Assembly (NCBI RefSeq): GCF_023715745.1
Contig: NZ_JAMBOV010000001.1
Coordinates: 62,001 to 126,000, forward strand
DNA: 64,000 bases
Origin: Microbacterium oleivorans
GTDB taxonomy: Bacteria; Actinomycetota; Actinomycetes; Actinomycetales; Microbacteriaceae
Reading direction: 5' to 3'
Shown here: positions 44,177 through 52,892 of the stretch, piece after piece
How positions within the stretch are numbered: position 1 is the stretch's first letter
Layout: each line of letters starts with the position of its first letter
The notes under the pieces: generated by a model
What the model saw: the letters and a program-made list of their open reading frames with translations, nothing else
Databases searched by the model: none
What the model was told of the DNA's origin: nothing
Made by a program: the position numbers and the translations under genes

Positions 44177-44391
44177 GCGATAGATCTGGGCCGACACGCG
44201 AGTAACGGATGCCGGGCCTCGGCGCGTCGTGCCCGATCTATTGCATCCGCGAACCACCCCGCGCACGGCCGACCTCGCCGTGGGCTCGGCTCCTGCTGCA
44301 CGCCGATGCAATGGATTCGAGGCGACACGCGGGTGATGGATGCCGCGCCTCGGCGTGTCGCGTGCGAACTATCGCATCCGCGAACGGTCCC
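44177..44391. repeat. two tandem long-hairpin repeat units
   Basis: Two diverged copies of an ~84-bp unit lie in the 278-bp gap between the TPR and copA genes: 44177-44260 and 44308-44391, 131 bp apart. Each unit is itself an imperfect inverted repeat. In unit 1 the arms are 44177-44202 and 44218-44244. In unit 2 they are about 44304-44331 and 44350-44380. Shared blocks include CGACACGCG, GGATGCCG, CTCGGCG and GCATCCGCGAAC. They resemble REP/BIME-like or small MITE-like elements. The rest of the gap shows nothing recognisable. Confidence 0.7.
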
Positions 44392-44393
44392 CC

Positions 44394-46571
44394 TCAGCCC
44401 CGCCCCACCGCCTGCAACCCGCGCAAGCGCAGGCTGTTCGTCACCACGAATACCGACGACAGCGCCATCGCCGCGGCGGCCACGAGCGGATTCAGCAGGG
44501 CCGCCATCGCGAGCGGGATGGCGGCGACGTTGTAGGCGAACGCCCAGAACAGGTTGCCCTTGATGATCCCGAGGGTGCGGCGGGCCAGGCGCACCGCGTC
44601 GGCGACGACGAGAGGGTCGCCCGAGACGACGGTGATGTCGGATGCGGCGATCGCCGCATCCGTTCCGCCGCCCATCGCGATCCCGAGGTCGGCGGCGGCG
44701 AGCGCCGCGGCGTCGTTGACCCCGTCACCGACCATCGCCACGACCCGCCCCTCGCCCTGCAGACGCCGGATGGTCTCGAGCTTGCCTGACGGCGTGACGC
44801 CGGCTTCGATGCGCTCGATGCCGACCTCGGCGGCGACCCGCGCGGCGGATGAGGCAGTGTCGCCCGTCAGCAGGATCGGTTCGAGTCCGAGCTCGCGGAA
44901 CCGCGCGACCGCGGCGGCGCTCGAGGGCTTGACGGTGTCGGCGACGACGATCGCGCCGAGGTACGCGCCGTCACGCGCGACGGCGACGACCGTGCCCTCG
45001 GGCAGATCCGCGGGCACCGCCACGGCCCACTGCTCCGCGAGCCACGACGGCCGACCCGCGACGACCGCAGCGCCGTCGACGATCCCCTGCACACCGAAAC
45101 CGGCGTGAGACTGGAAGGACTCGACACTGCCGGGTGCGGACGCGGCGGCGATTGCCCGCGCGACCGGGTGCTCCGACCCCGACTCCACCGCCGCCGCGAC
45201 GGCCAGCAGCGACTCCCGGGACACGCCGAGAGGCAGCACCTCGGTCACACTCATGCGCCCCGTCGTGACGGTGCCGGTCTTGTCGAGGACGATCGTGTCG
45301 ACGGTGCGCGTCTGCTCGAGCACCTGCGGCCCGCGGATGAGGATGCCCAGCTGCGACCCGCGTCCGGTGCCGACCAGCAGCGCGGTCGGGGTCGCCAGAC
45401 CCAGCGCACACGGGCAGGCGATGATGAGCGTCGCGACCGCCGCGGTGAAGGCGAGCTCCCACGATGCTCCGGCGAGCGTCCACCCGATGAGCGCGACCAG
45501 TGCGAGCCCGATCACGACGGGCACGAAGACGGCCGAGACGCGGTCGGCGAGGCGCTGGACCTCGGCCTTCCCGGTCTGCGCCTCCTCCATGAGCCGCCGC
45601 ATCCGCGCGAGCTCGGTGTCGGCGCCGACACGTGTGATCTGCACCTCGAGACGACCGCCGACGTTGATGGTCGCGCCGACGACACGGGACCCCTCGGCGA
45701 CCTCGACGGGCATCGACTCACCGGTGAGCATGCTCGCGTCGACACTGCTCATGCCCGCGGTGACGAGGCCGTCCGACGGGATCTTCTCGCCCGGACGCAC
45801 GACGACCGTGTCGCCGACGGCGAGCTGCGACACGGGGACCCGCACCTCCGCGCCGTTCTGGAGCTTCGCCGCATCCGTCGCTCCGAGTTCGAGCAGCGCG
45901 CGCAACGCCTCGGACGACGCCCGCTTCGCCCGGGCCTCGATGTAGCGCCCGGCGAGGATGAAGACGGTGACGAGCGCGGCGACCTCGAGGTAGATCTCGT
46001 GCCCGCCCGCGCGCGGCGCACCGATCAGCGTGAAGGTCATGGTCATGCCCGGCATGCCCGCGCCGCCGAAGAAGAGTGCGTACAGCGACCAGCCGAACGA
46101 GGCGATGACGCCGAGGCTGATGAGGGTGTCCATCGTCGCGGCGCCGTGGCGGAGGTTGACCGCCGCCGCACGGTGGAACGGCCACGCACCCCACACCGCG
46201 ACGGGAGCCGCGAGGGTCAGCGAAAGCCACTGCCAGTACTCGAACTGCAGCAAGGGGACCATCGACAGCACCGCGACGGGCAGCGACAGTGCGGCGCTGA
46301 TCAGCAGACGGTTGCGGAGCGGCTTCGTCTCGTCATCCGTCTCGGTCACCGCCGGCTCGGGCACCGGGACCGTCGCCGCATACCCCGCGGCCTCGACGGT
46401 CGCGATGAGTTGGGCGGTGTCGACGCCGTCGGCCCTTACGCGCGCCTTCTCGGTCGCGTAGTTGACGGATGCCTCGACGCCGGGCAGCTTGTTGAGCTTG
46501 CGCTCGATCCGAGTGGCGCACGACGCGCACGTCATCCCGGAGATGTCGAGCTCGACGTCGGTGAGGGTCAC
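44394..46571 (-). CDS. copA: copper-exporting P1B-type ATPase
   Basis: A 725-residue membrane pump that exports Cu(I) using ATP. The N-terminal metal-binding domain has GMTCASC (Cys15, Cys18). The transmembrane metal site is CPC in [22 protein letters not shown] carries the phosphorylated Asp, MLTGES is the actuator motif, [10 protein letters not shown] is the hinge, and an HP motif is in SEHPVARAI. It overlaps the copZ-like gene by four bases and is controlled by csoR upstream. Confidence 0.95.
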   Translation of the reverse strand: MTLTDVELDISGMTCASCATRIERKLNKLPGVEASVNYATEKARVRADGVDTAQLIATVEAAGYAATVPVPEPAVTETDDETKPLRNRLLISAALSLPVAVLSMVPLLQFEYWQWLSLTLAAPVAVWGAWPFHRAAAVNLRHGAATMDTLISLGVIASFGWSLYALFFGGAGMPGMTMTFTLIGAPRAGGHEIYLEVAALVTVFILAGRYIEARAKRASSEALRALLELGATDAAKLQNGAEVRVPVSQLAVGDTVVVRPGEKIPSDGLVTAGMSSVDASMLTGESMPVEVAEGSRVVGATINVGGRLEVQITRVGADTELARMRRLMEEAQTGKAEVQRLADRVSAVFVPVVIGLALVALIGWTLAGASWELAFTAAVATLIIACPCALGLATPTALLVGTGRGSQLGILIRGPQVLEQTRTVDTIVLDKTGTVTTGRMSVTEVLPLGVSRESLLAVAAAVESGSEHPVARAIAAASAPGSVESFQSHAGFGVQGIVDGAAVVAGRPSWLAEQWAVAVPADLPEGTVVAVARDGAYLGAIVVADTVKPSSAAAVARFRELGLEPILLTGDTASSAARVAAEVGIERIEAGVTPSGKLETIRRLQGEGRVVAMVGDGVNDAAALAAADLGIAMGGGTDAAIAASDITVVSGDPLVVADAVRLARRTLGIIKGNLFWAFAYNVAAIPLAMAALLNPLVAAAAMALSSVFVVTNSLRLRGLQAVGRG

Positions 46572-46849
46572 GCCGACACCCGGGTGTAGCCGGCCTCCTC
46601 GACGGCGGCTGTCAGTGCGGCGTCATCGATGGGGATCGCGCTGTGCACCGTGACGTGCGAGGTGCCGCCGGCGACGAGATCGACGGAGACGCCCTCGACA
46701 CCTTCGATCTCGGACAGCTCCTCGCGGACGCTCGCGACGCAATGCGCGCACGTCATGCCGGTGACGAGGATCTTCTCGTTCACCGCGGATGCCGGGGCGC
46801 TCGTCGACGTCGACACGTCGGTGAGTCCGAGCTGGATGCGTTCGGTCAT
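46568..46849 (-). CDS. copZ: copper chaperone CopZ-like
   Basis: A 93-residue heavy-metal-associated domain protein that delivers Cu(I) to the ATPase. The metal motif is GMTCAHC (Cys34 and Cys37), preceded by a 25-residue polar N-terminal extension not usual in CopZ (about 70 residues). It lies between csoR and copA. Confidence 0.88.
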   Translation of the reverse strand: MTERIQLGLTDVSTSTSAPASAVNEKILVTGMTCAHCVASVREELSEIEGVEGVSVDLVAGGTSHVTVHSAIPIDDAALTAAVEEAGYTRVSA

Positions 46850-46874
46850 GTCGTTCCTCCGGGTGTCGGCGGGG

Positions 46875-47156
46875 TCAGGAGCGGACGAGGCGCGCGATCG
46901 CGTCGTTCGCCTCGCGGATCTTGTCGGCGGCGACCTGGCCGCCCTCGGCGCTCGCCTCGGCGACGCAGTGGCTGAGGTGGTCGGCGAGCAGCGACAGCGC
47001 GACGGTCTCGAGGGCTTTCGTCGCCGCAGACACCTGCGTGAGGATGTCGATGCAGTACTTGTCCTCGTCGACCATGCGCGCGATGCCGCGCACCTGGCCC
47101 TCGACCCGACGCAGTCGCTTCTGCAGGTCGTCCTTGTGGGCGTCGTATCCGTTCAC
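46875..47156 (-). CDS. csoR: CsoR copper-sensing repressor
   Basis: A 93-residue four-helix DUF156-family repressor that releases DNA when it binds Cu(I). The Cu(I) triad is present as Cys35, His60 and Cys64, spaced as in mycobacterial CsoR (C-x24-H-x3-C). It heads the csoR-copZ-copA operon. The start is GTG 47156 with no Shine-Dalgarno; a TTGACG/TACCGT promoter places the RNA start at or very near this GTG, so translation is probably leaderless. Confidence 0.92.
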   Translation of the reverse strand: MNGYDAHKDDLQKRLRRVEGQVRGIARMVDEDKYCIDILTQVSAATKALETVALSLLADHLSHCVAEASAEGGQVAADKIREANDAIARLVRS

Positions 47157-47160
47157 GAAA

Positions 47161-47192
47161 GATACGGTACCCCCCTAGGGTATCTTCGTCAA
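47161..47192 (-). promoter_or_regulatory. csoR promoter with CsoR operator in the spacer
   Basis: On the minus strand, -35 TTGACG (47187-47192) and -10 TACCGT (47164-47169) are 17 bp apart. The inverted repeat TACCC-CCCTA-GGGTA (47168-47182), with outer GATAC (47161-47165) and GTATC (47180-47184) arms, lies across the spacer. It fits the GC-rich TACCC/GGGTA operator of CsoR proteins, so repressor binding would block the polymerase. Confidence 0.75.
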
Positions 47193-47221
47193 CGGAGCGG
47201 ATGCCTCTCCGCGCCGCGCGG

Positions 47222-47926
47222 TCAGACCTCCTCGACCTCGCCCGACACGAGCGTCAGGTGCTCCCGCGCCGACGCCTCGGCATCCGCTCCCCGGCCGTCG
47301 AAGATGGCCTGCGCCGTCGCGAGGTGCGCCTCGAGGGTCCCGACCCGCGGCATCCCGGGCGTCAGTCCTCGGACGGCGCGTCCGCGGAGGATCTCGGCGA
47401 TCGGTTCGCTCAGTCGCAGGAAGAGCGGATTGCCCGAGGTGCGCAACAGCAGCCGGTGGTAGGCGATGTCGGCGTCGAGGTACTCCTCGGAGTCGCCGAG
47501 CCCGCGGCCGCCCAGATCGCTGAGCAGGGTCGCCCATCGCAGCAGCTCCTCACGCTCGGCCGCGCTCGCACGCCCCGCGGCGAGCCGCGCCGCGACGGGT
47601 TCGACGGCGACGCGCAGCTCGGTGAGCTCGATGAGGACGTCGCGCCGGCGCGGGCTGTCGAGCGACCACTCGATGATCTCGGCGTTGAGGACGTCCCACT
47701 CCGAGAGCGGGCGGACGACGATCCCCACCCGGCGCCGAGACGTGAGGAGTCCGTGCGTCTCGAGGACGCGCACCGCTTCACGGACGACCGTCCGCGACGC
47801 CGCGAAGGTCTCCTCGAGGCCCGCGAGCGTGAGCCCGGTGCCCGCGGGCAACTCGCCCCCGACGATGCGTCGACCCAGGGTCTCGACGATGTGGGCATGG
47901 GATGCGGTGGTGACGGGCGTGGGCAT
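47222..47926 (-). CDS. GntR/FCD-family regulator of gluconate genes
   Basis: A 234-residue regulator with an N-terminal winged helix (about 10-75, LAGLEETFAASRTVVREAVRVLE) and a C-terminal FCD ligand domain with helical pattern DADIAYHRLLL. Members respond to gluconate or other sugar acids. ATG 47926 has GGAAGGA upstream. It is divergent from gntP and is the natural repressor of the gluconate/idonate operon. Confidence 0.88.
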   Translation of the reverse strand: MPTPVTTASHAHIVETLGRRIVGGELPAGTGLTLAGLEETFAASRTVVREAVRVLETHGLLTSRRRVGIVVRPLSEWDVLNAEIIEWSLDSPRRRDVLIELTELRVAVEPVAARLAAGRASAAEREELLRWATLLSDLGGRGLGDSEEYLDADIAYHRLLLRTSGNPLFLRLSEPIAEILRGRAVRGLTPGMPRVGTLEAHLATAQAIFDGRGADAEASAREHLTLVSGEVEEV

Positions 47927-47956
47927 CGGTGTCCTTCCTCGCTGGCTCACGCTATC

Positions 47957-47995
47957 GCGAAAAGTAGGATCATTCGCTTGCGAAAAGTACTACTT
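47957..47995. promoter_or_regulatory. GntR-type operator candidates before gntP
   Basis: GCGAAAAGTA occurs twice as a direct repeat (47957-47966 and 47980-47989). The second copy merges into the palindrome AAGTA-C-TACTT (47985-47995). The pair fits binding of a GntR dimer set in the divergent gap. Confidence 0.5.
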
Positions 47996-48064
47996 ATGTG
48001 GCACCGTGGGTCCGCTGTCGGGAACGGACCCGGCACGGGGACGATTCACTGGAGAACACAACCC

Positions 48065-49450
48065 ATGGATGAGTGGACTCAGACACTCGGAGCGGTTCCG
48101 CTCCTGCTGATCGCGGCCGGAGCCGTCGCGTTGATCCTTTTCCTGATCATCAAGGTGCGTCTGCACGCGTTCCTGGTGCTCGTGCTGGTCTCGCTGCTGA
48201 CGGCGCTGGCCACCGGCATCCCCGTCGACAGCATCGGCACCGTCCTGATCGAGAGCTTCAGCTCCACGGTGGGAACGGTCGCGCTGCTCGTCGGTTTCGG
48301 TGCCATCCTCGGCGCCCTCGTCGAGAGCTCCGGCGGAGCGCGCGTGCTCGCAGAGAAGATGGTCTCGGTCTTCGGTGAGAAGCGCGCGGCCCTCGCCCTC
48401 AGCGTCGCGTCGCTCATCATGGGCTTCCCGATGTTCTTCGACGCCGGCCTGATCGTCATGCTGCCGATCATCTTCGCCGTGGCCCGCCGCATCGGCGGCA
48501 AGCACATGCTGCTCTACGGCATCTCCGCCGCCGCGGCCTTCTCGGTGATGCACGTCTTCGTGCCGCCGCACCCCGGCCCCATCACGGCGAGCGAGACCTA
48601 CGGCGCCAACCTCGGCCTCGTCCTGCTCATCGGTCTGGTCGTCGCCCTCCCCACCTGGTACGTCAGCGGTTACCTGTGGGCGAAGTTCACCGACCGCCGC
48701 TTCCCCCTCGCCATCCCGAACCTTTTCGGCAGCGAGGACGTTCAGCCCGCCAACCCGCCCAAGGCCGGCACGGTCATCGGCGTCATCGCGATCCCGCTCG
48801 TCCTCATCCTGCTCAACACCGGCACGGCCGCGCTCGTGTCGGGCGGCGCCGTCGACGGCGACGCGATCTGGGTGCAGGCGCTGCGCCTGATCGGCACGAG
48901 CCAGATCGCGCTCCTCATCTCGGTGCTCGTGGCGATGCTCGTCCTCGGCACCCGGCGCGGTGTCGGCGGCAGCGCGATGGAGAAGATCGTCGAGTCCGCG
49001 CTCGGTCCGATCTGCTCGGTGGTCCTCATCACGGGAGCCGGCGGCATGTTCGGCGGCGTCCTGCGTGCCTCGGGCATCGGCGACGCGCTCTCCGACTCGC
49101 TCGCCTCCCTCGGCGTGCCCGTCATCTTCGCCGCGTACCTCATCGCCCTCCTCCTGCGCGTGGCTCAGGGATCGGCGACCGTCGCCCTCGTGACCGCCGC
49201 GGGCCTCATCGCCCCGGCGGTCGTCTCGGGCGGGTTCAGCCCGCTGCAGATCGCGTGTATCGTCCTCGCCACCGCGGCCGGCTCGGTGTTCGCCGGGCAC
49301 GTCAACGACTCCGGGTTCTGGCTGGTCGGCCGCCTCATGGGTATGGACGTGAAGACCACACTGCGCACGTGGACCGTCCAGCAGGCGATCGAGTCCGTCG
49401 TCGGCTTCGCCTTCGTCCTCGTGATCTTCGGCGCGGTGTCCCTTGTCTGA
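48065..49450 (+). CDS. gntP: gluconate:H+ symporter
   Basis: A 461-residue inner-membrane carrier of the GntP family, with about twelve to fourteen hydrophobic segments. It takes up D-gluconate or related sugar acids. Family segments include LLVGFGAILGALVESSGGA, PMFFDAGLIVMLPIIF and VNDSGFW. ATG 48065 has GGAGA upstream. The following dehydrogenases and kinase form its catabolic operon. Confidence 0.92.
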   Translation: MDEWTQTLGAVPLLLIAAGAVALILFLIIKVRLHAFLVLVLVSLLTALATGIPVDSIGTVLIESFSSTVGTVALLVGFGAILGALVESSGGARVLAEKMVSVFGEKRAALALSVASLIMGFPMFFDAGLIVMLPIIFAVARRIGGKHMLLYGISAAAAFSVMHVFVPPHPGPITASETYGANLGLVLLIGLVVALPTWYVSGYLWAKFTDRRFPLAIPNLFGSEDVQPANPPKAGTVIGVIAIPLVLILLNTGTAALVSGGAVDGDAIWVQALRLIGTSQIALLISVLVAMLVLGTRRGVGGSAMEKIVESALGPICSVVLITGAGGMFGGVLRASGIGDALSDSLASLGVPVIFAAYLIALLLRVAQGSATVALVTAAGLIAPAVVSGGFSPLQIACIVLATAAGSVFAGHVNDSGFWLVGRLMGMDVKTTLRTWTVQQAIESVVGFAFVLVIFGAVSLV

Positions 49451-50210
49451 CGCGTTCGACCTCAGCAACCGGCTGGCCCTCGTGACGGGATCTTCCCGAG
49501 GGCTCGGCCAGAGCCTCGCGATCGGGTTGGTGGAAGCGGGAGCACGGGTGGTCGTTCACGGACGGGATGCCGCGGCGGTCGCGCGCAGCGCCGACGTGAT
49601 CGGCGAGCGCACCGGCGTCCGTCCCGACACCACGATCTTCGACGTCACCGACGCGAGCGCCGTCGAGGCGGCCGTCGCGGAACTGAGCGAGCGGGTCGGG
49701 ACCCCCGACATCCTCGTCAACAACGCCGGCATCCAGCGGCGCGCGCCGTTCGCAGAGTTCCCCGTCGCGGACTGGGATGCCGTCATCTCGAGCAACCTGT
49801 CGAGCGCCTTCTACGTGTCGCGCTTCGTCGCGCCCGGCATGATCGCGCGGGGCAGCGGCAAGATCATCAACATCGCGTCCGTGCAGTCGCTGCTGGGACG
49901 TCAGACCATCGCACCGTACGCGGCGAGCAAGGGCGGCATCGCCCAGCTCAGCCGGGGGATGGCCGCAGACCTGGCGCGCCACGGCATCCAGGTCAACACC
50001 CTCTCGCCGGGCTACTTCGCGACCGAGATGAACGCGGCGCTCGTCGCCGACACGGACTTCTCGGACTGGATCGCCCAGCGCACCCCCGCCGGACGGTGGG
50101 GCGACGTCGAGGAGCTGCGGGGACCCCTGGTCTTCCTGGCGTCGGCCGCGAGCGATTTCGTGAACGGCCAGAACCTGTTCGTCGACGGCGGCATGACCGC
50201 CGTCGTCTGA
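49443..50210 (+). CDS. idnO: gluconate 5-dehydrogenase-like SDR
   Basis: A 255-residue SDR that probably interconverts 5-keto-D-gluconate and D-gluconate. The motifs are TGSSRGLG (16-23), NNAGIQRR, and YAASKGG with an intact Tyr-Lys pair. NNAGIQRR matches the 5-keto-gluconate reductase subgroup. It starts at TTG 49443, overlapping the gntP stop by eight bases; a rare but consistent start. Confidence 0.88.
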   Translation: MSDAFDLSNRLALVTGSSRGLGQSLAIGLVEAGARVVVHGRDAAAVARSADVIGERTGVRPDTTIFDVTDASAVEAAVAELSERVGTPDILVNNAGIQRRAPFAEFPVADWDAVISSNLSSAFYVSRFVAPGMIARGSGKIINIASVQSLLGRQTIAPYAASKGGIAQLSRGMAADLARHGIQVNTLSPGYFATEMNAALVADTDFSDWIAQRTPAGRWGDVEELRGPLVFLASAASDFVNGQNLFVDGGMTAVV

Positions 50211-50226
50211 CCCGAGGAGCACTGAC

Positions 50227-51249
50227 ATGGACGCAGTCGTCATCGGCGGCAAACTCGATCTCACCGTCACCGAGCACCCCGTTCCGGTCCCCGGCGAGGG
50301 CCAGGTCCGCGTGCGCGTGGGCTATGTGGGGATCTGCGGATCGGACCTGCACTACTACGCAGAAGGCGCGAACGGTGCCTTCGTCGTCACCGAACCGCTC
50401 GTGCCGGGGCACGAGCTGTCGGGCTGGGTCGATCTCGACCCTGCCGAGCGCCTGCAGCCCGGCACGCCGGTGACGGTTCATCCGGCACGATTTGGCCCCG
50501 AAGGGTCGACTCCCGTCGAGCCGCACCTGCGTCCCGGCGGCAGCTACCTCGGCAGTGCCGCGACCACGCCGCACACGCAGGGCGCGATGAGCGACTACCT
50601 CGTCGTGGATGCCGGGATGATCCGGGCGCTGCCCGCCGAGCTCCCGGTGCGGCGTGCGGTGCTCGCCGAGCCGCTCGCGGTCGCGGTGCACGGCGCGCGC
50701 CGTGCCGGCTCGCTGGCGGGCGCGCGGGTGCTCGTCAGTGGCGCCGGTCCCATCGGCCTGCTCGCCCTCGTCGCCGCGAAGGAGGCGGGTGCTGCGAGCG
50801 TCGAGATCACCGACCTGCTGCCCCAGCCGCTCGAGCGCGCCCTCGCCCTCGGTGCCGACGGGGTGCACCGCGTGGGCGAGGATGAGATCCCTGCCGACGC
50901 CTACGACGTCGTCCTGGAGTGCTCCGGTGCCGCACCCGCGGTGTCGTCGGCGATCGCCGCCGTGCGACGGCGCGGCACCGTCGTACAGATCGGGATGCTG
51001 CCGAATCAGCCGGTGGGGGTGAACGTCGCTCCGCTCATCTCGAAGGAGGCGACCATCACCGGTGCGTTCCGGTTCCTGGACGAGATCGACGAGGCGATCG
51101 AGATCCTCGCTCGCCGACCCGAGATCGAGGCGGTGATCACGCACGAGTTCGGCGCAGCCGACGCCGTCGAGGCGTTCGAGACGGCACGACGACCCGCCGA
51201 CAGCAGCAAGGTGATCGTCACGCTGGGATCTGCGACGGTGGACGCATGA
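50227..51249 (+). CDS. idnD: L-idonate 5-dehydrogenase-like MDR lacking structural zinc site
   Basis: A 340-residue medium-chain dehydrogenase that would oxidise L-idonate to 5-keto-gluconate. The catalytic zinc set (GICGSDLHYY, PGHE) is kept and GAGPIGLLALVAAK binds NAD(P). The usual four-cysteine structural zinc loop is absent; its place reads HPARFGPEGSTPVEPHLRPG in part (about residues 83-102) with no cysteines. It overlaps the kinase gene by four bases. Confidence 0.88.
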   Translation: MDAVVIGGKLDLTVTEHPVPVPGEGQVRVRVGYVGICGSDLHYYAEGANGAFVVTEPLVPGHELSGWVDLDPAERLQPGTPVTVHPARFGPEGSTPVEPHLRPGGSYLGSAATTPHTQGAMSDYLVVDAGMIRALPAELPVRRAVLAEPLAVAVHGARRAGSLAGARVLVSGAGPIGLLALVAAKEAGAASVEITDLLPQPLERALALGADGVHRVGEDEIPADAYDVVLECSGAAPAVSSAIAAVRRRGTVVQIGMLPNQPVGVNVAPLISKEATITGAFRFLDEIDEAIEILARRPEIEAVITHEFGAADAVEAFETARRPADSSKVIVTLGSATVDA

Positions 51250-51746
51250 CACCCGGCATCCCCTCTGCGCCCCGCGTCGTCGTCATGGGACCGAGCGGGT
51301 CGGGCAAAACCGCGGTCGGAGCCGCGCTCGCGGTCGACCTGGGCGTGGACTTCGTCGACGCCGACGACCTGCATCCGGCCGCGAACGTGGCGAAGATGGA
51401 GGCCGGGCACCCGCTCGACGACGACGACCGCGCACCGTGGCTCGACATCGTCGGCCGGACTCTCGCCGACGCACCGGGTCTCGTCGTCGCGTGCTCGGCT
51501 CTCGCCCGCCGGTACCGCGACCGCATCCGGGCCGCGGCGCCCGACGTCCGCTTCGTGGAGCTGCTGGTCTCGTCTGAGGAACTCGACCGTCGGATGCGGT
51601 CGCGTCAGCACTTCATGCCGCCGGCGCTCCTCGCCTCGCAGCTCTCGACCCTCGAGCACCTCGAAGCCGACGAGCCGGGCGTCGCCGTCGAGAACGTCGG
51701 GCGCATCCTCGACGTCGCACGGCAAGCGCGCATCGCGCTGGACTGA
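51246..51746 (+). CDS. gntK: gluconokinase (GntK type)
   Basis: A 166-residue P-loop kinase that converts D-gluconate to 6-phosphogluconate for the pentose phosphate route. The Walker A is MGPSGSGKTAVG, followed by DADDLHPAANVAKM, the family signature for gluconate binding. LVVACSALARRYRD is the later conserved segment. It starts at ATG 51246, overlapping idnD (ATGA). It is unrelated in sequence to the FGGY kinase at the left end. Confidence 0.93.
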   Translation: MTPGIPSAPRVVVMGPSGSGKTAVGAALAVDLGVDFVDADDLHPAANVAKMEAGHPLDDDDRAPWLDIVGRTLADAPGLVVACSALARRYRDRIRAAAPDVRFVELLVSSEELDRRMRSRQHFMPPALLASQLSTLEHLEADEPGVAVENVGRILDVARQARIALD

Positions 51747-51823
51747 GCCCGCGGGCTGAGGCTGAAGCGTCAGCGGAGCGCAACCCCTCGCCCGGATCCT
51801 CCAGCCGCCCGCAGACTGCTCTC

Positions 51824-52741
51824 GTGAGCACCACCGTTCTCGTCGCCGGAGCAACCGGCGACCTCGGCAGCCGCATCTCCCGCGAGCTCCTCTCGCACGA
51901 CACCCGACTCCGGGTGCTGACCCGGCCGGGCACCTCGACAGCCGTCGACCGCTTCGGCGACGACCCGCGGGTAGAGATCGTGACCGCCGACTACGCGGAC
52001 CACGACGCACTGGTGGCCGCGGCATCCGGTGTCGACGTCGTCGTCTCGGCGGTCAGCGGGACGCGACCGGTCATCGTCGACGCGCAACGCGCACTCCTCG
52101 CCGCGGCGGTCGCAGCCGGCGTGCCCCGCTTCCTCCCGTCGGACTACTCCGCCGATCATCGGCGCCTGACCCCGGGGACCAACCGCAACCTCGAACTGCG
52201 CCGGGAGTTCGCCGCCGACCTCGATGCGGCCCCGATCCAGGCGACATCGGTGCTGAACGGCATGTTCACCGAGCTGCTCGCGGGCCAGGCGCCCTTGATC
52301 CTCCGCGACCGCAAACGCGTCCTCTACTGGTCGTCGGCGGATCAGGTACTCGACGTCACGACGAAGGACGACACCGCGCGGACCGTCGCGCTGGTCGCCC
52401 TCGACGCCGATGCCCCGCGCGTCGTCGAGGTCGCCGGCGACCGGGTCACCGCCCGGCAGGTCGCGGAACTCGCGACCGAGCTCAGCGGCGGCACGTTCAA
52501 GCTGCAGTGGGCGGGCACGACGGGGACGCTCTCGGCCATGGCCGCGGTAGGGCGACGACTCTCGCGCGACCCCGACGAGACGTTCCCCGCCTGGCAGGGG
52601 ATGCAGTACTTCGTGAGCATGTTCAGCGGAGAGGGCGAACTGCGCCACGTCGACAACGACCGCTACGGGCGTCAGACCTGGACGACGGCCCGCGACATCC
52701 TGCAGCCGTGGCTCGCCGGCACCGGGTCGCCCGCAGCCTGA
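51824..52741 (+). CDS. NmrA-like NAD(P)-binding protein
   Basis: A 305-residue Rossmann-fold protein of the NmrA/isoflavone reductase type, with VLVAGATGDLGSR at the N-terminus and VPRFLPSDYSADHR in the middle. It may reduce an aromatic or act as a redox sensor. The start is GTG 51824 (no strong ribosome site). It precedes the UbiA/CrtI-like pair, but a metabolic link is not evident. Confidence 0.78.
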   Translation: MSTTVLVAGATGDLGSRISRELLSHDTRLRVLTRPGTSTAVDRFGDDPRVEIVTADYADHDALVAAASGVDVVVSAVSGTRPVIVDAQRALLAAAVAAGVPRFLPSDYSADHRRLTPGTNRNLELRREFAADLDAAPIQATSVLNGMFTELLAGQAPLILRDRKRVLYWSSADQVLDVTTKDDTARTVALVALDADAPRVVEVAGDRVTARQVAELATELSGGTFKLQWAGTTGTLSAMAAVGRRLSRDPDETFPAWQGMQYFVSMFSGEGELRHVDNDRYGRQTWTTARDILQPWLAGTGSPAA

Positions 52742-52892
52742 GACTGCGGGCTTCCCCCGTCACAACGCACCCACGCCGCATACAATCGCGGGACACGGTC
52801 GTCCGCGCCGTCGCCACCCGAGGAGTCCCGCCATCGACGACCACCGCGCACCGGCATCCCGCGTCTCCGCCTGGTCGACCCTCGGCCGCCTG

